NCBI GenBank assembly: GCA_964235605.1
Contig: CAXSCR010000008.1
Span: 1 to 64,000 of the forward strand
Reading direction: 5' to 3'
DNA length: 64,000 nt
Source: DATCRE01 sp964235605
Lineage (GTDB): Bacteria > Bacteroidota > Bacteroidia > Cytophagales > Cyclobacteriaceae
Position numbers and translations under genes: made by a program. Positions 18,182 through 27,407 of the stretch are shown here, piece by piece (within the stretch, counting starts at the first letter, position 1; the number at the start of each line of letters is the position of its first letter). The notes beneath the pieces are model-generated. The model ran no database searches and was not told the DNA's origin. It worked only from the letters and a program-made list of their open reading frames with translations.

Positions 18182-21133
18182 ATGAGCAAAAAAAAGAAGG
18201 GGGATAAGGACGACTTATCTGCAAGAAAACAAGAAAACGGCGAATCATATATACCGCCAGCAAAAAAAGAAGGAGATGATGTAATTCATGCCATTTCACT
18301 GGATGGCTTGTACCAAACCTGGTTCATGGATTATGCATCGTACGTAATTCTTGAACGTGCTGTGCCTCGTATTGAAGATGGTTTCAAACCTGTACAGCGT
18401 AGAATCATGCACTCTCTTAAGGAGATGGATGACGGTCGTTTTAATAAAGTGGCCAACGTTATCGGGAACACCATGCAATACCATCCCCATGGCGATGCAG
18501 CCATTGGTGAAGCTGTAGTTAACATCGGTCAGAAAGATATACTCATTGAAACGCAAGGTAACTGGGGCGATGTACGTACTGGTGACGGCGCGGCGGCACC
18601 TCGATATATTGAAGCACGGCTTTCAAAATTTGCCTTAGATGTAGTCTACAATGCGCAGACTACTGAATGGCAGTTATCTTATGATGGACGTAAACGTGAA
18701 CCCGTTACGCTTCCCGTTAAATTTCCAATGCTTCTTGCACAAGGAGTCGAAGGCATAGCTGTAGGACTTTCTACTAAAATTCTTCCACATAATTTTAATG
18801 AATTGATCAAAGCATCAGTAGATGTTTTAAAAGGAAAAAATCCAAAGATATTACCTGATTTTCCTACCGGAGGGATTGCTGATTTTACGGAATACAATCA
18901 AGGATTACGTGGCAGCAAAATTAAAGTGAGGGCTAAGATTGAAGTCACAGATAAAAAAACACTTACCATAAGAGATATTCCTTTTTCTACCACAACCACT
19001 TCTTTGATGGAATCCATCGTTAAGGCTAGTGAAAAAGGTCAGATTAAGATTAAACAAGTAATCGACAACACAGCAAAGGATATTGAAATACAAATCCTTT
19101 TGCAACCGGGGCAATCACCTGAAGTAGCTACCGATGCGTTGTATGCATTTACTGACTGCGAAATTTCTATTTCACCGAACTGTTGTGTGATTGTAGAAGA
19201 CAAGCCAAGGTTCATGCAGGTAAATGAAATCCTGAAGTACAACACCAATCAAACAGTTGAATTACTGAGGATGGAGTTGGAAATCCGTCGGGGTGAATTA
19301 ATGGAAAAGATTTTATTTTCCTCCCTTGAACGAATCTTCATAGAGAATAGAATTTACCGCAATATAGAAGAAGCCGAAAGTTGGGAAGAAGTTCTTTCTA
19401 CCATCGATAAAGGACTTAAACCACATAAGAAAAAATTCTACCGCGAAATTACTACGGAGGATATTGTAAGATTAACTGAGATTCGCATAAAAAGAATTTC
19501 ACGTTTCGATTCATTCAAAGCTGATGAACTTCTGAAGGATCTTCAAAAGGAATTAAAGGAGACGGAACATCACCTTCAGAATTTAGTTGAATACGCCATT
19601 GCTTATTATCAAAATTTGTTAGAGAAATACGGTAAAGGACGTGAACGAAAAACTGAAATCAAGAGCTTCCAATCTGTAACAGCTACCGAAGTTATTGCAA
19701 ATAACCAAAAGCTTTATGTTAACCGTGCCGACGGATTTGCGGGTTATGGATTGAAACGCGATGAACTTATTTGTGATTGTTCAGAGTTGGATGACGTTAT
19801 TGTAATCCGCAAAGATGGTAAAGCTAAGGTGTCTAGAATTCAGGACAAGGTTTTCATGGGCAAAGACATTCTGTACATTGGCATCTGGCGAAAGGGTGAC
19901 GAGCGTATGGTGTACAACATCGTCTATACTGATGCAAAAAGCGGAAAGGGCTTCGCAAAGCGCTTTAATATGCCTGGCATTACACGCGATAAAGAATATG
20001 ATTTAACAAAGGGTGCAACAAACTCTAAAATCCATTATGTAAGTGGCAACCCGAATGGTGAAGCAGAAACTGTAGAAGTAAAACTTTCTCAATCCAGCAC
20101 CGCGCGAAAGAAAGTTTTTAAATATGATTTCGCAGAATTAGAAGTGAAAGGAAGAGCGTCTGGTGGTATTACCATTACAAAATATCCTATTCGTAAAGTA
20201 GACTTCCTTGAAGCGGGCTCCTCAACCTTAAGCAAACTTAGTTTGTGGTACGATGCCGATGCCGGAAGACTTAACAAAGAGAAGCGCGGCAGATACCTTG
20301 GTAAGTTCGATGCGGAAGATAAAATCATATCCTTCACACGAAATGGCTCATATAAGATAACGAGCTATGAAGTAACGAATCGCTATGAACCAGAAAAAAC
20401 ATTGTTAGTAGAAAGGTTTAATAATCAAAAGCCAATTTCAGCTGTGTATGTTGATGGTGAAAGCAAGCAATACATGGTAAAACGTTTCATGGTTGAAACC
20501 ACAACACCAGATAAAGAATTTAATTTTATAACAGAGGCAATCGGTTCAAGACTAGTAGTTGCTACCACTAGTGAAACACCAGAAGTAGAAATAGAACTTA
20601 TTAAAAATAAAGACAAAGGAAAAGAAACCGAAGTCATCAATCTAGAAGATCTTATTGATGTAAAGGGATGGAAAGCCATAGGCAATAGGCTTTCACAATT
20701 TAAGGTTACGAAAGTAACAGTAACTCAGGAACCTGAAGAAGCGAACCCCGATGATGATGAAGAGGGCAATGAGGCTGAGGTGACTGAATCAGAAAAAGAT
20801 TCTCAGTCGCCAAAAAAAAAAGAGCCGGAAAGCCAGTGGACAAGCCCAGAAGAGCAAGTCAAAGTCAACCTCTTCGCGGAGCAGGAAAAACCCAAGCTAC
20901 CAAGCGAGCAAAACCCGCAAAGCCAGCCAAGACAAAAAGTCCAAGCCGAGCAGCAAAACCTCTTCGGGGAAAAAGCGGAAAGCCCAAAGCAACAACGTCA
21001 AAGCCACCGGCAAAAAAGTCCAAGCCAAAGGGAAAAAGAAAGTAAAGCGGTAGAAGGCTTAAAGAAAGATGATTCGACCACAACAGGAGGGAAAGCTTTT
21101 GGAGTTGGTGAAACAATCGATTTGGATCTGTGA
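18182..21133 (+). CDS. parC: DNA topoisomerase IV subunit A (ParC)
   Basis: This 983-residue type IIA topoisomerase cleavage subunit has the breakage-reunion domain at residues 34-500. Visible signatures are FKPVQRRIMHSLKEMDDG, YHPHGDAAIGEAVV and the active-site tyrosine Y142 in APRYIEARLS. A beta-pinwheel-like C-terminal domain covers ~510-830. The last ~120 residues are a low-complexity Q/K/E/S tail ending FGVGETIDLDL. The tail begins at a run of ten A residues (20812-20821), and the +1 frame over 20836-21045 encodes a K/P/A-rich basic tail, so compensating indels are possible. It pairs with ParE to decatenate chromosomes. Upstream lies the duplicated leader/REP array. Confidence 0.92.
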   Translation: MSKKKKGDKDDLSARKQENGESYIPPAKKEGDDVIHAISLDGLYQTWFMDYASYVILERAVPRIEDGFKPVQRRIMHSLKEMDDGRFNKVANVIGNTMQYHPHGDAAIGEAVVNIGQKDILIETQGNWGDVRTGDGAAAPRYIEARLSKFALDVVYNAQTTEWQLSYDGRKREPVTLPVKFPMLLAQGVEGIAVGLSTKILPHNFNELIKASVDVLKGKNPKILPDFPTGGIADFTEYNQGLRGSKIKVRAKIEVTDKKTLTIRDIPFSTTTTSLMESIVKASEKGQIKIKQVIDNTAKDIEIQILLQPGQSPEVATDALYAFTDCEISISPNCCVIVEDKPRFMQVNEILKYNTNQTVELLRMELEIRRGELMEKILFSSLERIFIENRIYRNIEEAESWEEVLSTIDKGLKPHKKKFYREITTEDIVRLTEIRIKRISRFDSFKADELLKDLQKELKETEHHLQNLVEYAIAYYQNLLEKYGKGRERKTEIKSFQSVTATEVIANNQKLYVNRADGFAGYGLKRDELICDCSELDDVIVIRKDGKAKVSRIQDKVFMGKDILYIGIWRKGDERMVYNIVYTDAKSGKGFAKRFNMPGITRDKEYDLTKGATNSKIHYVSGNPNGEAETVEVKLSQSSTARKKVFKYDFAELEVKGRASGGITITKYPIRKVDFLEAGSSTLSKLSLWYDADAGRLNKEKRGRYLGKFDAEDKIISFTRNGSYKITSYEVTNRYEPEKTLLVERFNNQKPISAVYVDGESKQYMVKRFMVETTTPDKEFNFITEAIGSRLVVATTSETPEVEIELIKNKDKGKETEVINLEDLIDVKGWKAIGNRLSQFKVTKVTVTQEPEEANPDDDEEGNEAEVTESEKDSQSPKKKEPESQWTSPEEQVKVNLFAEQEKPKLPSEQNPQSQPRQKVQAEQQNLFGEKAESPKQQRQSHRQKSPSQREKESKAVEGLKKDDSTTTGGKAFGVGETIDLDL

Positions 21134-21249
21134 TAACCCGAGCTGGTGGCATTTTCAGTTTAAGTGAATAATATTTTAGTGTTTAGGGTATCTTAATAGA
21201 TGAAGCATATACTTTAAGCATTAAGCTATTAATGTTACATTAATCTTGG

Positions 21250-21282
21250 TTTGTGACATACTGCCTACTTATTTAGCTTTTG
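21250..21282 (+). promoter_or_regulatory. Candidate Bacteroidota-type promoter for the OmpA-like gene
   Basis: TTTG at 21250-21253 and, 20 bp later, TAGCTTTTG at 21274-21282. This resembles the Bacteroidota consensus of TTTG near -33 and TAnnTTTG near -7, with one extra base in the second box. Transcription would start near 21289, after the ATG at 21280, which supports translation from the ATG at 21328. Confidence 0.45.
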
Positions 21283-21327
21283 GCCTATGGATTGTTAATC
21301 TTTCAAAAATCGGTTTTATTATTGAAT

Positions 21328-22002
21328 ATGAAAAAGATGCACCAATATGTTTTAATCTTTGCAGTTATAATTTCTATTCCTGTTTGTGCCCAGGATTCTG
21401 AAATATCAGCAGAAGGTAAAATAACAGACTCTCACACCCATAAAGGCATTATGGCCAGCATTCGTTATAGCAGCATCCCTACTGGTAGTATCACGGGTCG
21501 ATTTGCAGATAGTACATTTAGCTTTGCTATTTTCGGATCATCTAAATATCAAATAACTGCGGAAGCAAAAGGGTATAATCCGCGCACCGTAATTGTTGAT
21601 CCAAAAAATATTGATGTTGATAGAAAGGTTGTTCGTAATGTTCAACTAACACCTTCTGGTCATACAATAAGATTAGATCATCTTATCTTTCAGCGTGGTA
21701 AGTCAGCCATTGATCCTGCATCATTTCATGAATTAGATGAAGTCGTACAAATGATGAAAGAAAACATGAGAGTTGAAATACAACTCGAAGGTCACACAGA
21801 CAACCAAGGAGGATCTCAATCAAACCTTAAATTATCTCAAGACCGGGTTGATGCTGTTAAGAAATATATCGTGTCTAAGGGAGTTGGTAAAGACCGCGTA
21901 AAAACAAAAGCATTTGGTGGTTCACAGCCTCTATCTAATGAAATGACGCAAGAAGCGCGTGCTTTAAATAGACGGGTAGAAATGAGAATTCTAAAAGATT
22001 AA
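21328..22002 (+). CDS. OmpA-family peptidoglycan-binding protein
   Basis: This is a 224-residue protein from the chosen start at 21328. An in-frame ATG at 21280 would add 16 residues before a clear signal peptide (MKKMHQYVLIFAVIISI, cleaved after VCAQ). Residues ~30-115 look like a carboxypeptidase-regulatory-like beta-sandwich (AEGKITDSHTHKGI, YQITAEAKGYNPRT). The C-terminal ~110 residues are an OmpA domain with LEGHTDNQGGSQSNLKLSQD and NRRVEMRI, which binds peptidoglycan. It is probably a periplasmic or outer-membrane anchoring protein. It converges on the transketolase gene. Confidence 0.88.
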   Translation: MKKMHQYVLIFAVIISIPVCAQDSEISAEGKITDSHTHKGIMASIRYSSIPTGSITGRFADSTFSFAIFGSSKYQITAEAKGYNPRTVIVDPKNIDVDRKVVRNVQLTPSGHTIRLDHLIFQRGKSAIDPASFHELDEVVQMMKENMRVEIQLEGHTDNQGGSQSNLKLSQDRVDAVKKYIVSKGVGKDRVKTKAFGGSQPLSNEMTQEARALNRRVEMRILKD

Positions 22003-22009
22003 ATTCGTG

Positions 22010-22047
22010 AATCGTTATCTATTATAACAATACATCGGATAACGATT
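22010..22047. terminator. Hairpin between convergent genes
   Basis: AATCGTTATC (22010-22019) and GATAACGATT (22038-22047) form a perfect 10-bp stem between the stops of the OmpA-like and transketolase genes. It could act as a bidirectional terminator. The same GGATAAC-type sequence recurs at the end of bcp (25005-25032). Confidence 0.45.
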
Positions 22048-22060
22048 AACGCCTTGAGAA

Positions 22061-22912
22061 CTAATAATCAAGTATAGTTAGCTCAAGTTGAGCAAGCGCC
22101 TTTGCAAGTTCATCGTCATTGGGTGCAACACCATGCCATTTGTGACTTCCCATCATATAATCAACGCCATAACCCATAATGGTTGTCATTAAATTAATAA
22201 TAGGCTTACCTTTTCTAGCTTGCGTTTTAGCATATTCTAAGGTAGTGATGACTTCTACCAAATTATTGCCATTGCATTCAATTACTTCCCACCCAAAAGC
22301 TTCCCATTTAGCCCTAAGGTTTTTAAGAGACATTATCTGGTCAACAGGGCCGTCAATTTGTTGACCGTTGTAATCTATAGTAGCAATCAGATTATCTACT
22401 TTACAGTGAGCCGCGTACATAGCAGCTTCCCAAACTTGACCTTCTTGTAGCTCTCCATCGCCCATCAACACATAAACAAAGCGATCATCGTTATTTAACC
22501 TTTTGGCTTCTGCTGCACCAATAGCAACTGAAAGACCTTGCCCCAATGACCCTGAAGCAACACGAATACCTGGAAGATGCTCATGTGTAGTAGGGTGGCC
22601 TTGGAGACGAGAGTTTAATTTTCTAAAAGTTTTTAATTCACTAACCTCAAAATAGCCCGCACGCGCTAAAGTTGCATACCAAACCGGCGAGATATGGCCG
22701 TTAGAAAGGAAAAACAAATCTTCACCCTCCCCTTTCATATCAAACTTGGAACTGTGCTTCATAATATGAAAGTACAATGCCACGAAAAACTCTGTACAGC
22801 CCAAAGAAGCCCCAGGATGACCTGATTGACAGGCGTGTACCATACGAACAATGTCCCTACGTATTTGGAAACAAAGTTTATGAAGTTCGGTGATCTCTTT
22901 AAGGTCGCTCAT
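22061..22912 (-). CDS. Transketolase, N-terminal (TPP-binding) subunit
   Basis: This 283-residue protein equals the first half of transketolase. The signatures are CQSGHPGASLGCTEFFVALY, FFLSNGHISPVWYATLA, VASGSLGQGLSVAIGAA and the thiamine-diphosphate/Mg2+ motif GDGELQEGQVWEAAMYAAH, with IDYNGQQIDG. Split transketolases of this kind occur in many bacteria, where a second gene of about 310-320 codons supplies the pyrimidine-binding half. Here the next gene downstream is convergent and unrelated, so the partner must be elsewhere in the genome. The expected role is the non-oxidative pentose phosphate pathway. Confidence 0.9.
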   Translation of the reverse strand: MSDLKEITELHKLCFQIRRDIVRMVHACQSGHPGASLGCTEFFVALYFHIMKHSSKFDMKGEGEDLFFLSNGHISPVWYATLARAGYFEVSELKTFRKLNSRLQGHPTTHEHLPGIRVASGSLGQGLSVAIGAAEAKRLNNDDRFVYVLMGDGELQEGQVWEAAMYAAHCKVDNLIATIDYNGQQIDGPVDQIMSLKNLRAKWEAFGWEVIECNGNNLVEVITTLEYAKTQARKGKPIINLMTTIMGYGVDYMMGSHKWHGVAPNDDELAKALAQLELTILDY

Positions 22913-23397
22913 GAAAGTAAAATTTGCTGCGAAGATGGGTTAAATTTGGAAACCCTGCAAAATAAAATAGTGCATTCAGGGAATAGCTTTTAAAACTCAC
23001 AAGGATATTGACTGACTGATACGCTGAAATTTTTAACCATGATGTTTGGGGAGGTAAAAAACATCAAAACAAAAGGCGGTAGTACCTCATAATTATAATT
23101 TGCAGCTTTTTCTTATTCTTTACGGCACTCGGTCAATATAAAAATCCTTAACATGAGCACGCCATGTTATTCACCTGCATAAAACTTTAAAAAATGAGCG
23201 GGTAAATCAAAGCTAACAGCCAGAAGCTATAAGTTTGATATTAAAATTAAAGCAATTTCTCTGGGCAGTATCTAGTATTGCTGCCACATTTTTGTTGGAT
23301 GAGAGTATAATTTTATCATAATTGATAAGGTTTTAAATTACTGACGGGTTGCTTAAAGGAATTCATGCTGCCGAATCCAGAATAGTTATTTAACCAG
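22913..23397. other. Intergenic region, nothing recognised
   Basis: 485 bp of AT-rich DNA between the divergent transketolase and acyltransferase genes. All frames are full of stops. A TAAATTTG match to the Bacteroidota -7 box is present near 22938 on the plus strand but is far from any start. No RNA structure or relic was recognised. Confidence 0.5.
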
Positions 23398-24489
23398 ATG
23401 AATACCATTAACATATTAAATGATAGATTTTTTATTAAGGAGTTAGACTCCCTGAGGTTTTTAGCTTTTATTTTAATTTTCATCCACCATACCAATGCAA
23501 CCAACATCGTTTTATTAAATGTAATAAGAAATATAGGTTGGATAGGGGTTGATATATTCTTTTGTCTGTCGGCATTTCTGTTAACCAGATTGCTAATGTT
23601 AGAGCGACATAATACCGGCTCCATTAATATTCGAAATTTCTTCATAAGGAGAATTTTACGAATCTGGCCTCTGTACTTCACCTACGTGAGCATTGCAATA
23701 TTATTTTCTATTTATAAGCATATCATAACACCTGAAGTTAGTTTTAGGATTATTGGGTTGTTAACATTTACTGAAAATATATTTGCTTCTATTTATCACT
23801 ATAACCCAATTCGTTTTACTGGCCATTTGTGGACTATTTCTTATGAGGAACAATTCTATCTGGTGTTGCCTTTTATTATTTTGTTACTCGTAACAAAGAG
23901 TACGCAACAAAAAAATCTCTATTTATTCATTGCGTTGGCGATTGGTGTCATAATTAGATTGTTTTTTATTTACATACATGCCACACACCCTGCCATATGG
24001 GTGCTCCCTGTAACTCATTTTGAGTCGATTTGGATTGGCATGTTTTTGGGATTAAAACATGATTCTATTCATAAAGTTAAACCTCTGGTCTATTACATTG
24101 CCGGATTTTTATCTCTTGACGTAATCCTGTGGCTTCCAAACACGGCACCGCCATCATACCATTTAATGATTTTATATCCATGTGTAGGAATTATTTCTGG
24201 AAGTTTACTATGCATTGCGCTATGCTCAAAAAAAGAGGTGCTTAAGCAAGTGCTTTCAAACAATGTTGTAATGTATCTGGGAAAAATATCTTTTGGCCTT
24301 TACGTATTTCATAACTTCAGTCTTGCATTAACTGACTATGTATTGCGTTGGTTAGAGATTAATACAATTGCTTTAAATATTTTAATCTCATTTTTAGTAA
24401 CGATTTTACTAGCATCCTTTTCTTACTTTGCTTTAGAGAAAAAATTTTTAGCAATGAAGACCAAATTTAGTGTTATTCAATCAAGATAA
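23398..24489 (+). CDS. Acyltransferase 3 family membrane protein (OafA/YrhL-like)
   Basis: This 363-residue polytopic protein has the acyltransferase-3 signatures ELDSLRFLAFILIFIHH near the N-terminus (conserved His in helix 1), IGWIGVDIFFCLSAFLLTRLL, and RRILRIWPLYF with the conserved Arg residues. ISYEEQFYLVLPF follows at about residue 145. Around ten membrane helices are visible. Such enzymes transfer acetyl or other acyl groups onto cell-surface glycans. No glycan cluster surrounds it. A second, only moderately similar member lies at 40289-41455. Confidence 0.88.
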   Translation: MNTINILNDRFFIKELDSLRFLAFILIFIHHTNATNIVLLNVIRNIGWIGVDIFFCLSAFLLTRLLMLERHNTGSINIRNFFIRRILRIWPLYFTYVSIAILFSIYKHIITPEVSFRIIGLLTFTENIFASIYHYNPIRFTGHLWTISYEEQFYLVLPFIILLLVTKSTQQKNLYLFIALAIGVIIRLFFIYIHATHPAIWVLPVTHFESIWIGMFLGLKHDSIHKVKPLVYYIAGFLSLDVILWLPNTAPPSYHLMILYPCVGIISGSLLCIALCSKKEVLKQVLSNNVVMYLGKISFGLYVFHNFSLALTDYVLRWLEINTIALNILISFLVTILLASFSYFALEKKFLAMKTKFSVIQSR

Positions 24490-24597
24490 CCTTCATCTGT
24501 CTATGGTTCTTGTAATTTCTTTGAGATGGATTTTTACACAAAAACTTGATGGAATTAGCCGTGCGATAATCAGGAACCCCAATAATTAAAATAAATA

Positions 24598-24880
24598 GGA
24601 TCTGCTGAAAACGTTTAAAATTCTTTAGAACATTGTAAATTTTAATAGGACATGGATTTTTTGCTGATCTTTAAAAATCAAGTGCTAGGAAAAATGCCAA
24701 AAGCCGTAAAAAACCGTGCATCGAAACAAAGCTACCTCAGTCAAGGTCAGCCTTTGCACGATGAATTTGTAACACCCTTTTCCAAACAATTTGTAATCAT
24801 GTTCACTAATTGCAAATGTGTGTCGGCTTCAAAGCCACACCCCTTTAAAAAATATCAATATTTACTTTTTCAGCAGACCC
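24598..24880 (+). mobile_element. IS-derived deletion element (MITE-like) with terminal inverted repeats
   Basis: The left end, GGATCTGCTGAAAACG (24598-24613), is matched in inverted orientation by the right end CTTTTTCAGCAGACCC (24865-24880). Reading inward, GGRTCTGCTGAAAA is shared. Flanking TA dinucleotides on both sides may be a target duplication. The 283-bp interior holds a fragment of a transposase start (see 24694). Ends of the GGGTCTGCTGAAAAA type are familiar from IS5-like elements; this identity is from memory. Confidence 0.6.
24694..24793 (+). pseudogene. Transposase N-terminal fragment
   Basis: An ATG at 24694 opens MPKAVKNRASKQSYLSQG and continues QPLHDEFVTPFSKQF. This resembles the N-termini of IS5-like transposases (SKQSYLS..QPL...F.TPF..QL). 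Family similarity ends after about 33 residues and the frame then runs as unrelated sequence to 24918. Position inside a pair of inverted repeats supports the call. Confidence 0.45.
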
Positions 24881-25004
24881 TAGATAATTTCCCAGCTCTT
24901 GCAATAGCCCACAACTAAACGACATTTATTGGGCATTACGCATAAGAAAACTCTGGGTACTATGATTAAGTTTGCACTATTTAACTATTTAGTCTTCCGC
25001 GAAA

Positions 25005-25032
25005 CGGATAACAATTAACGCTTAACGGATAA
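25005..25032. repeat. GGATAAC direct repeats overlapping the 3' end of bcp
   Basis: CGGATAAC occurs at 25005-25012 and 25026-25032 with AATTAACGCTTAA between them. The bcp stop codon and its last codons lie inside the repeat. A related CGGATAACGATTAACGCC occurs at 22036-22053, also next to a minus-strand gene end. Confidence 0.5.
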
Positions 25033-25482
25033 CGGCTTTAGAATTTGGTCGGAATGGTTCCTGGTGTCTACTTTTTGAATTATTTCTTCGATAATGCCTT
25101 TCTCGTTAATAATGTACGTGATGCGTGCCGTGCCCATGTACTTGCGTCCATACATTGACTTTTCTATCCATGTCCCATAAGCCTCATGTATTTTCTTGTC
25201 AGTATCAGCCAATAGGCTAAAGGGCAGTTTTTCCTTTTCAATAAATTTACGATGTGATTTTTCGTTGTCTGTGCTCACACCAAAAACTTCATAGCCAGCT
25301 TTTTGTAGCGCTTTGTAATTATCTCGCAGGTTACAAGATTCTGTGGTACAACCTGGCGTCATGTCTTTCGGATAAAAATAGAGAACAACCTTTTTTCCTT
25401 TAAGGGATGAGAGTTTTACTTCATTGCCATCTTGATCCTTAACAGCAAAAGCAGGCGCTTTATCACCAACTTGTAGTGCCAT
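25015..25482 (-). CDS. bcp: Thioredoxin-dependent peroxiredoxin, Bcp/PrxQ type
   Basis: This 155-residue PrxQ-type peroxiredoxin carries the motif YPKDMTPGCTTESCNLRD, with Thr42, peroxidatic Cys45 and resolving Cys50 five residues later, as in Bcp. FGVSTDNEKSHRKF and LPFSLLADTDKKI are further family segments. It reduces hydrogen peroxide and organic hydroperoxides in the cytoplasm using thioredoxin. It is 2 bp downstream of the M23 peptidase gene on the same strand, so the FAH-M23-bcp genes are likely one transcript. The final residues fall in a short dispersed repeat, so the natural C-terminus may vary between strains. Confidence 0.93.
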   Translation of the reverse strand: MALQVGDKAPAFAVKDQDGNEVKLSSLKGKKVVLYFYPKDMTPGCTTESCNLRDNYKALQKAGYEVFGVSTDNEKSHRKFIEKEKLPFSLLADTDKKIHEAYGTWIEKSMYGRKYMGTARITYIINEKGIIEEIIQKVDTRNHSDQILKPLSVKR

Positions 25483-25484
25483 GG

Positions 25485-27407
25485 TTAGAGAATTGTTTTC
25501 TTGAAGATTTGTTTGTTCCCGGCATTATCGGTCACAATTAATTCAAAGTCACCTTTAAGGGGAACACTTTTATCAAGTTTCTCTGAAAACAACATTGCGG
25601 TTTTGCTGTCATAATTCATTAACAACCAATTCCCGTTTATGTTAGCTTCAAATGAACCTATTCCAGAAAGAAAATCGCGTATGCGGAATCTTACAATCTG
25701 GTTATTAAGATATATAGGTTTAATTGTAGGCGGAACGGTGTCACTAAGAATGGTATAATCACCAAATTCTCTCGTGGTAAAATTGACTTGTCCATTAATC
25801 CATTCACCGCCTATAAAAGAATAGTCCCTACCTGATACGCGATAAACATTAAATTTCATATCAGCAGGATACTTCTTCAAAGGCTTAAAAGAAACTTCCA
25901 TAGCCTTGCATAACGGATAGATGCGTTGGCCGATAGTAAAAATTTCACCACCATTTTTAACAGTCTTATAATCGGTATTTAAGTAAAGCGTGTCATATAG
26001 TGCGTTAGTAGGAAATGTTACATCTAACCTATCACTGTAGTACTTATATTCAATACCTGAAGGGATTGTAGCATTTATTTTTGGCATAATGGATTCACCA
26101 CACACCACAACAGAATCTGGAATTTCATTTCGTAGATCAAATAAGTAAACTGATCTATATAAATTATAATAATCAGGATCTCGTTTGCTTATTATACCTT
26201 TTATATAAACGTCTGCTTTGTTAACTGAATCCCGGCATGGCTTAGCAGCTACCATCATCACATTGTCCGTAATGTCGAAAAGAATATTTGTCTTCATGGG
26301 CTCAAGTGTTTTCACCTGCTTATCAAGCATTGTTGGTCTTAAAGTAAAAGTAACTTGGCTCGCATTTCCATGACTATCCTTCATACTAACCATTACAAAG
26401 GTATCCTTAGTGCCTGACATAGTAATTTTACCAGAACCAGGAGATTTTGCGTAAAAGTCTAATGTATTACCATCGTCGATAAATAGCTTGTAAAAACGAG
26501 TACCCTTTGTGCGCATGGTTTTAAAATCCATTAACGTATAAATGCTCCGCGTCTCTGCAACATTAACCTTTGTAATTGCCTGACTGAAAACAAGTTTATT
26601 ATTAACGGTCATCTCCAAAAATTTTACACCGCCATAGAAAGCACTCTTTACAGCAAGCTTATCTTTTGCAAGTATCTCAACGCCAATATTACCTGTAGCT
26701 AGTATAGGTTGAGCAAGAATATAATTTTTACCTACACGTTGTGCGTAGAACTCAAATCGACCAAAGCGATCATTAATTCGTGAGTTAACATCTAAAGTTT
26801 GCAACGCGATTTTCTCAGCCGCTGGTGGAAGTTTATCAACGATCTCTGCAAATTTGAATTCAAGCGGATCTAATGCCAGGTTAGTCGAATCTCTTATATC
26901 AAAATGAAGATGTGGCCCCGATGAACCCCCTGTATTTCCAGAAAGCGCAACTACTTCGCCACGCTTTACTTTAAACTGGTGCTTCTCGAAAACAAGGTCA
27001 ATTTCAGAAGATTTCTTAGCATATCTTTCTTGCAATATTTGCTCTGCTACTGGGCCTCTGAACTGATCAAGGTGGGCATATAGCGTTGTGTTACCATCAG
27101 GGTGCTTTATGTAAAGCACATTGCCGTACCCGCTAGGCGTCATGGTAATACGAGATATATAACCACTCTTGGATGCAAGCACAGGTAAGCCAATCATATT
27201 GTTGGTTCGCACATCGATGCCTGAATGAAAATGTGTACTACGTAATTCACCCATGGTACCCGCGAGTGACCCAGGCTTGCCAGGATTAATAGGATATAGG
27301 TAACTCTCCTCGTCCGTTGTCATTTTAATCTTGGGTTCACTAAACTGTGCCGATCCACATAATGGAACAGTAAGCAATAAACCAAATGCTAATTTATTTA
27401 ATCTCAA
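25485..27407 (-). CDS. M23 family metallopeptidase
   Basis: This 640-residue protein has a signal peptide (cleavage near GSAQ). The LytM/M23 zinc site is complete: HSGID (H61, D65), the AHL segment (H112) and GPHLHFD (H166, H168). Residues ~195-640 form a long beta-rich extension with no motif I recognise. M23 enzymes cleave peptidoglycan cross-links or act as endopeptidases in the periplasm. The gene overlaps the FAH-family gene by 14 bp and is followed by bcp after 2 bp, a tight arrangement that suggests cotranscription. Confidence 0.9.
   Translation of the reverse strand: MRLNKLAFGLLLTVPLCGSAQFSEPKIKMTTDEESYLYPINPGKPGSLAGTMGELRSTHFHSGIDVRTNNMIGLPVLASKSGYISRITMTPSGYGNVLYIKHPDGNTTLYAHLDQFRGPVAEQILQERYAKKSSEIDLVFEKHQFKVKRGEVVALSGNTGGSSGPHLHFDIRDSTNLALDPLEFKFAEIVDKLPPAAEKIALQTLDVNSRINDRFGRFEFYAQRVGKNYILAQPILATGNIGVEILAKDKLAVKSAFYGGVKFLEMTVNNKLVFSQAITKVNVAETRSIYTLMDFKTMRTKGTRFYKLFIDDGNTLDFYAKSPGSGKITMSGTKDTFVMVSMKDSHGNASQVTFTLRPTMLDKQVKTLEPMKTNILFDITDNVMMVAAKPCRDSVNKADVYIKGIISKRDPDYYNLYRSVYLFDLRNEIPDSVVVCGESIMPKINATIPSGIEYKYYSDRLDVTFPTNALYDTLYLNTDYKTVKNGGEIFTIGQRIYPLCKAMEVSFKPLKKYPADMKFNVYRVSGRDYSFIGGEWINGQVNFTTREFGDYTILSDTVPPTIKPIYLNNQIVRFRIRDFLSGIGSFEANINGNWLLMNYDSKTAMLFSEKLDKSVPLKGDFELIVTDNAGNKQIFKKTIL

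Noticed and set aside
20836..21045. Separate 69-codon basic protein in the +1 frame of parC
   Set aside because: It lies wholly inside the parC tail and has no independent start context; treated as a frame question for ParC instead.
20865..21152. Minus-strand 95-codon frame opposite the parC tail
   Set aside because: Shadow of a low-complexity repetitive region on the opposite strand.
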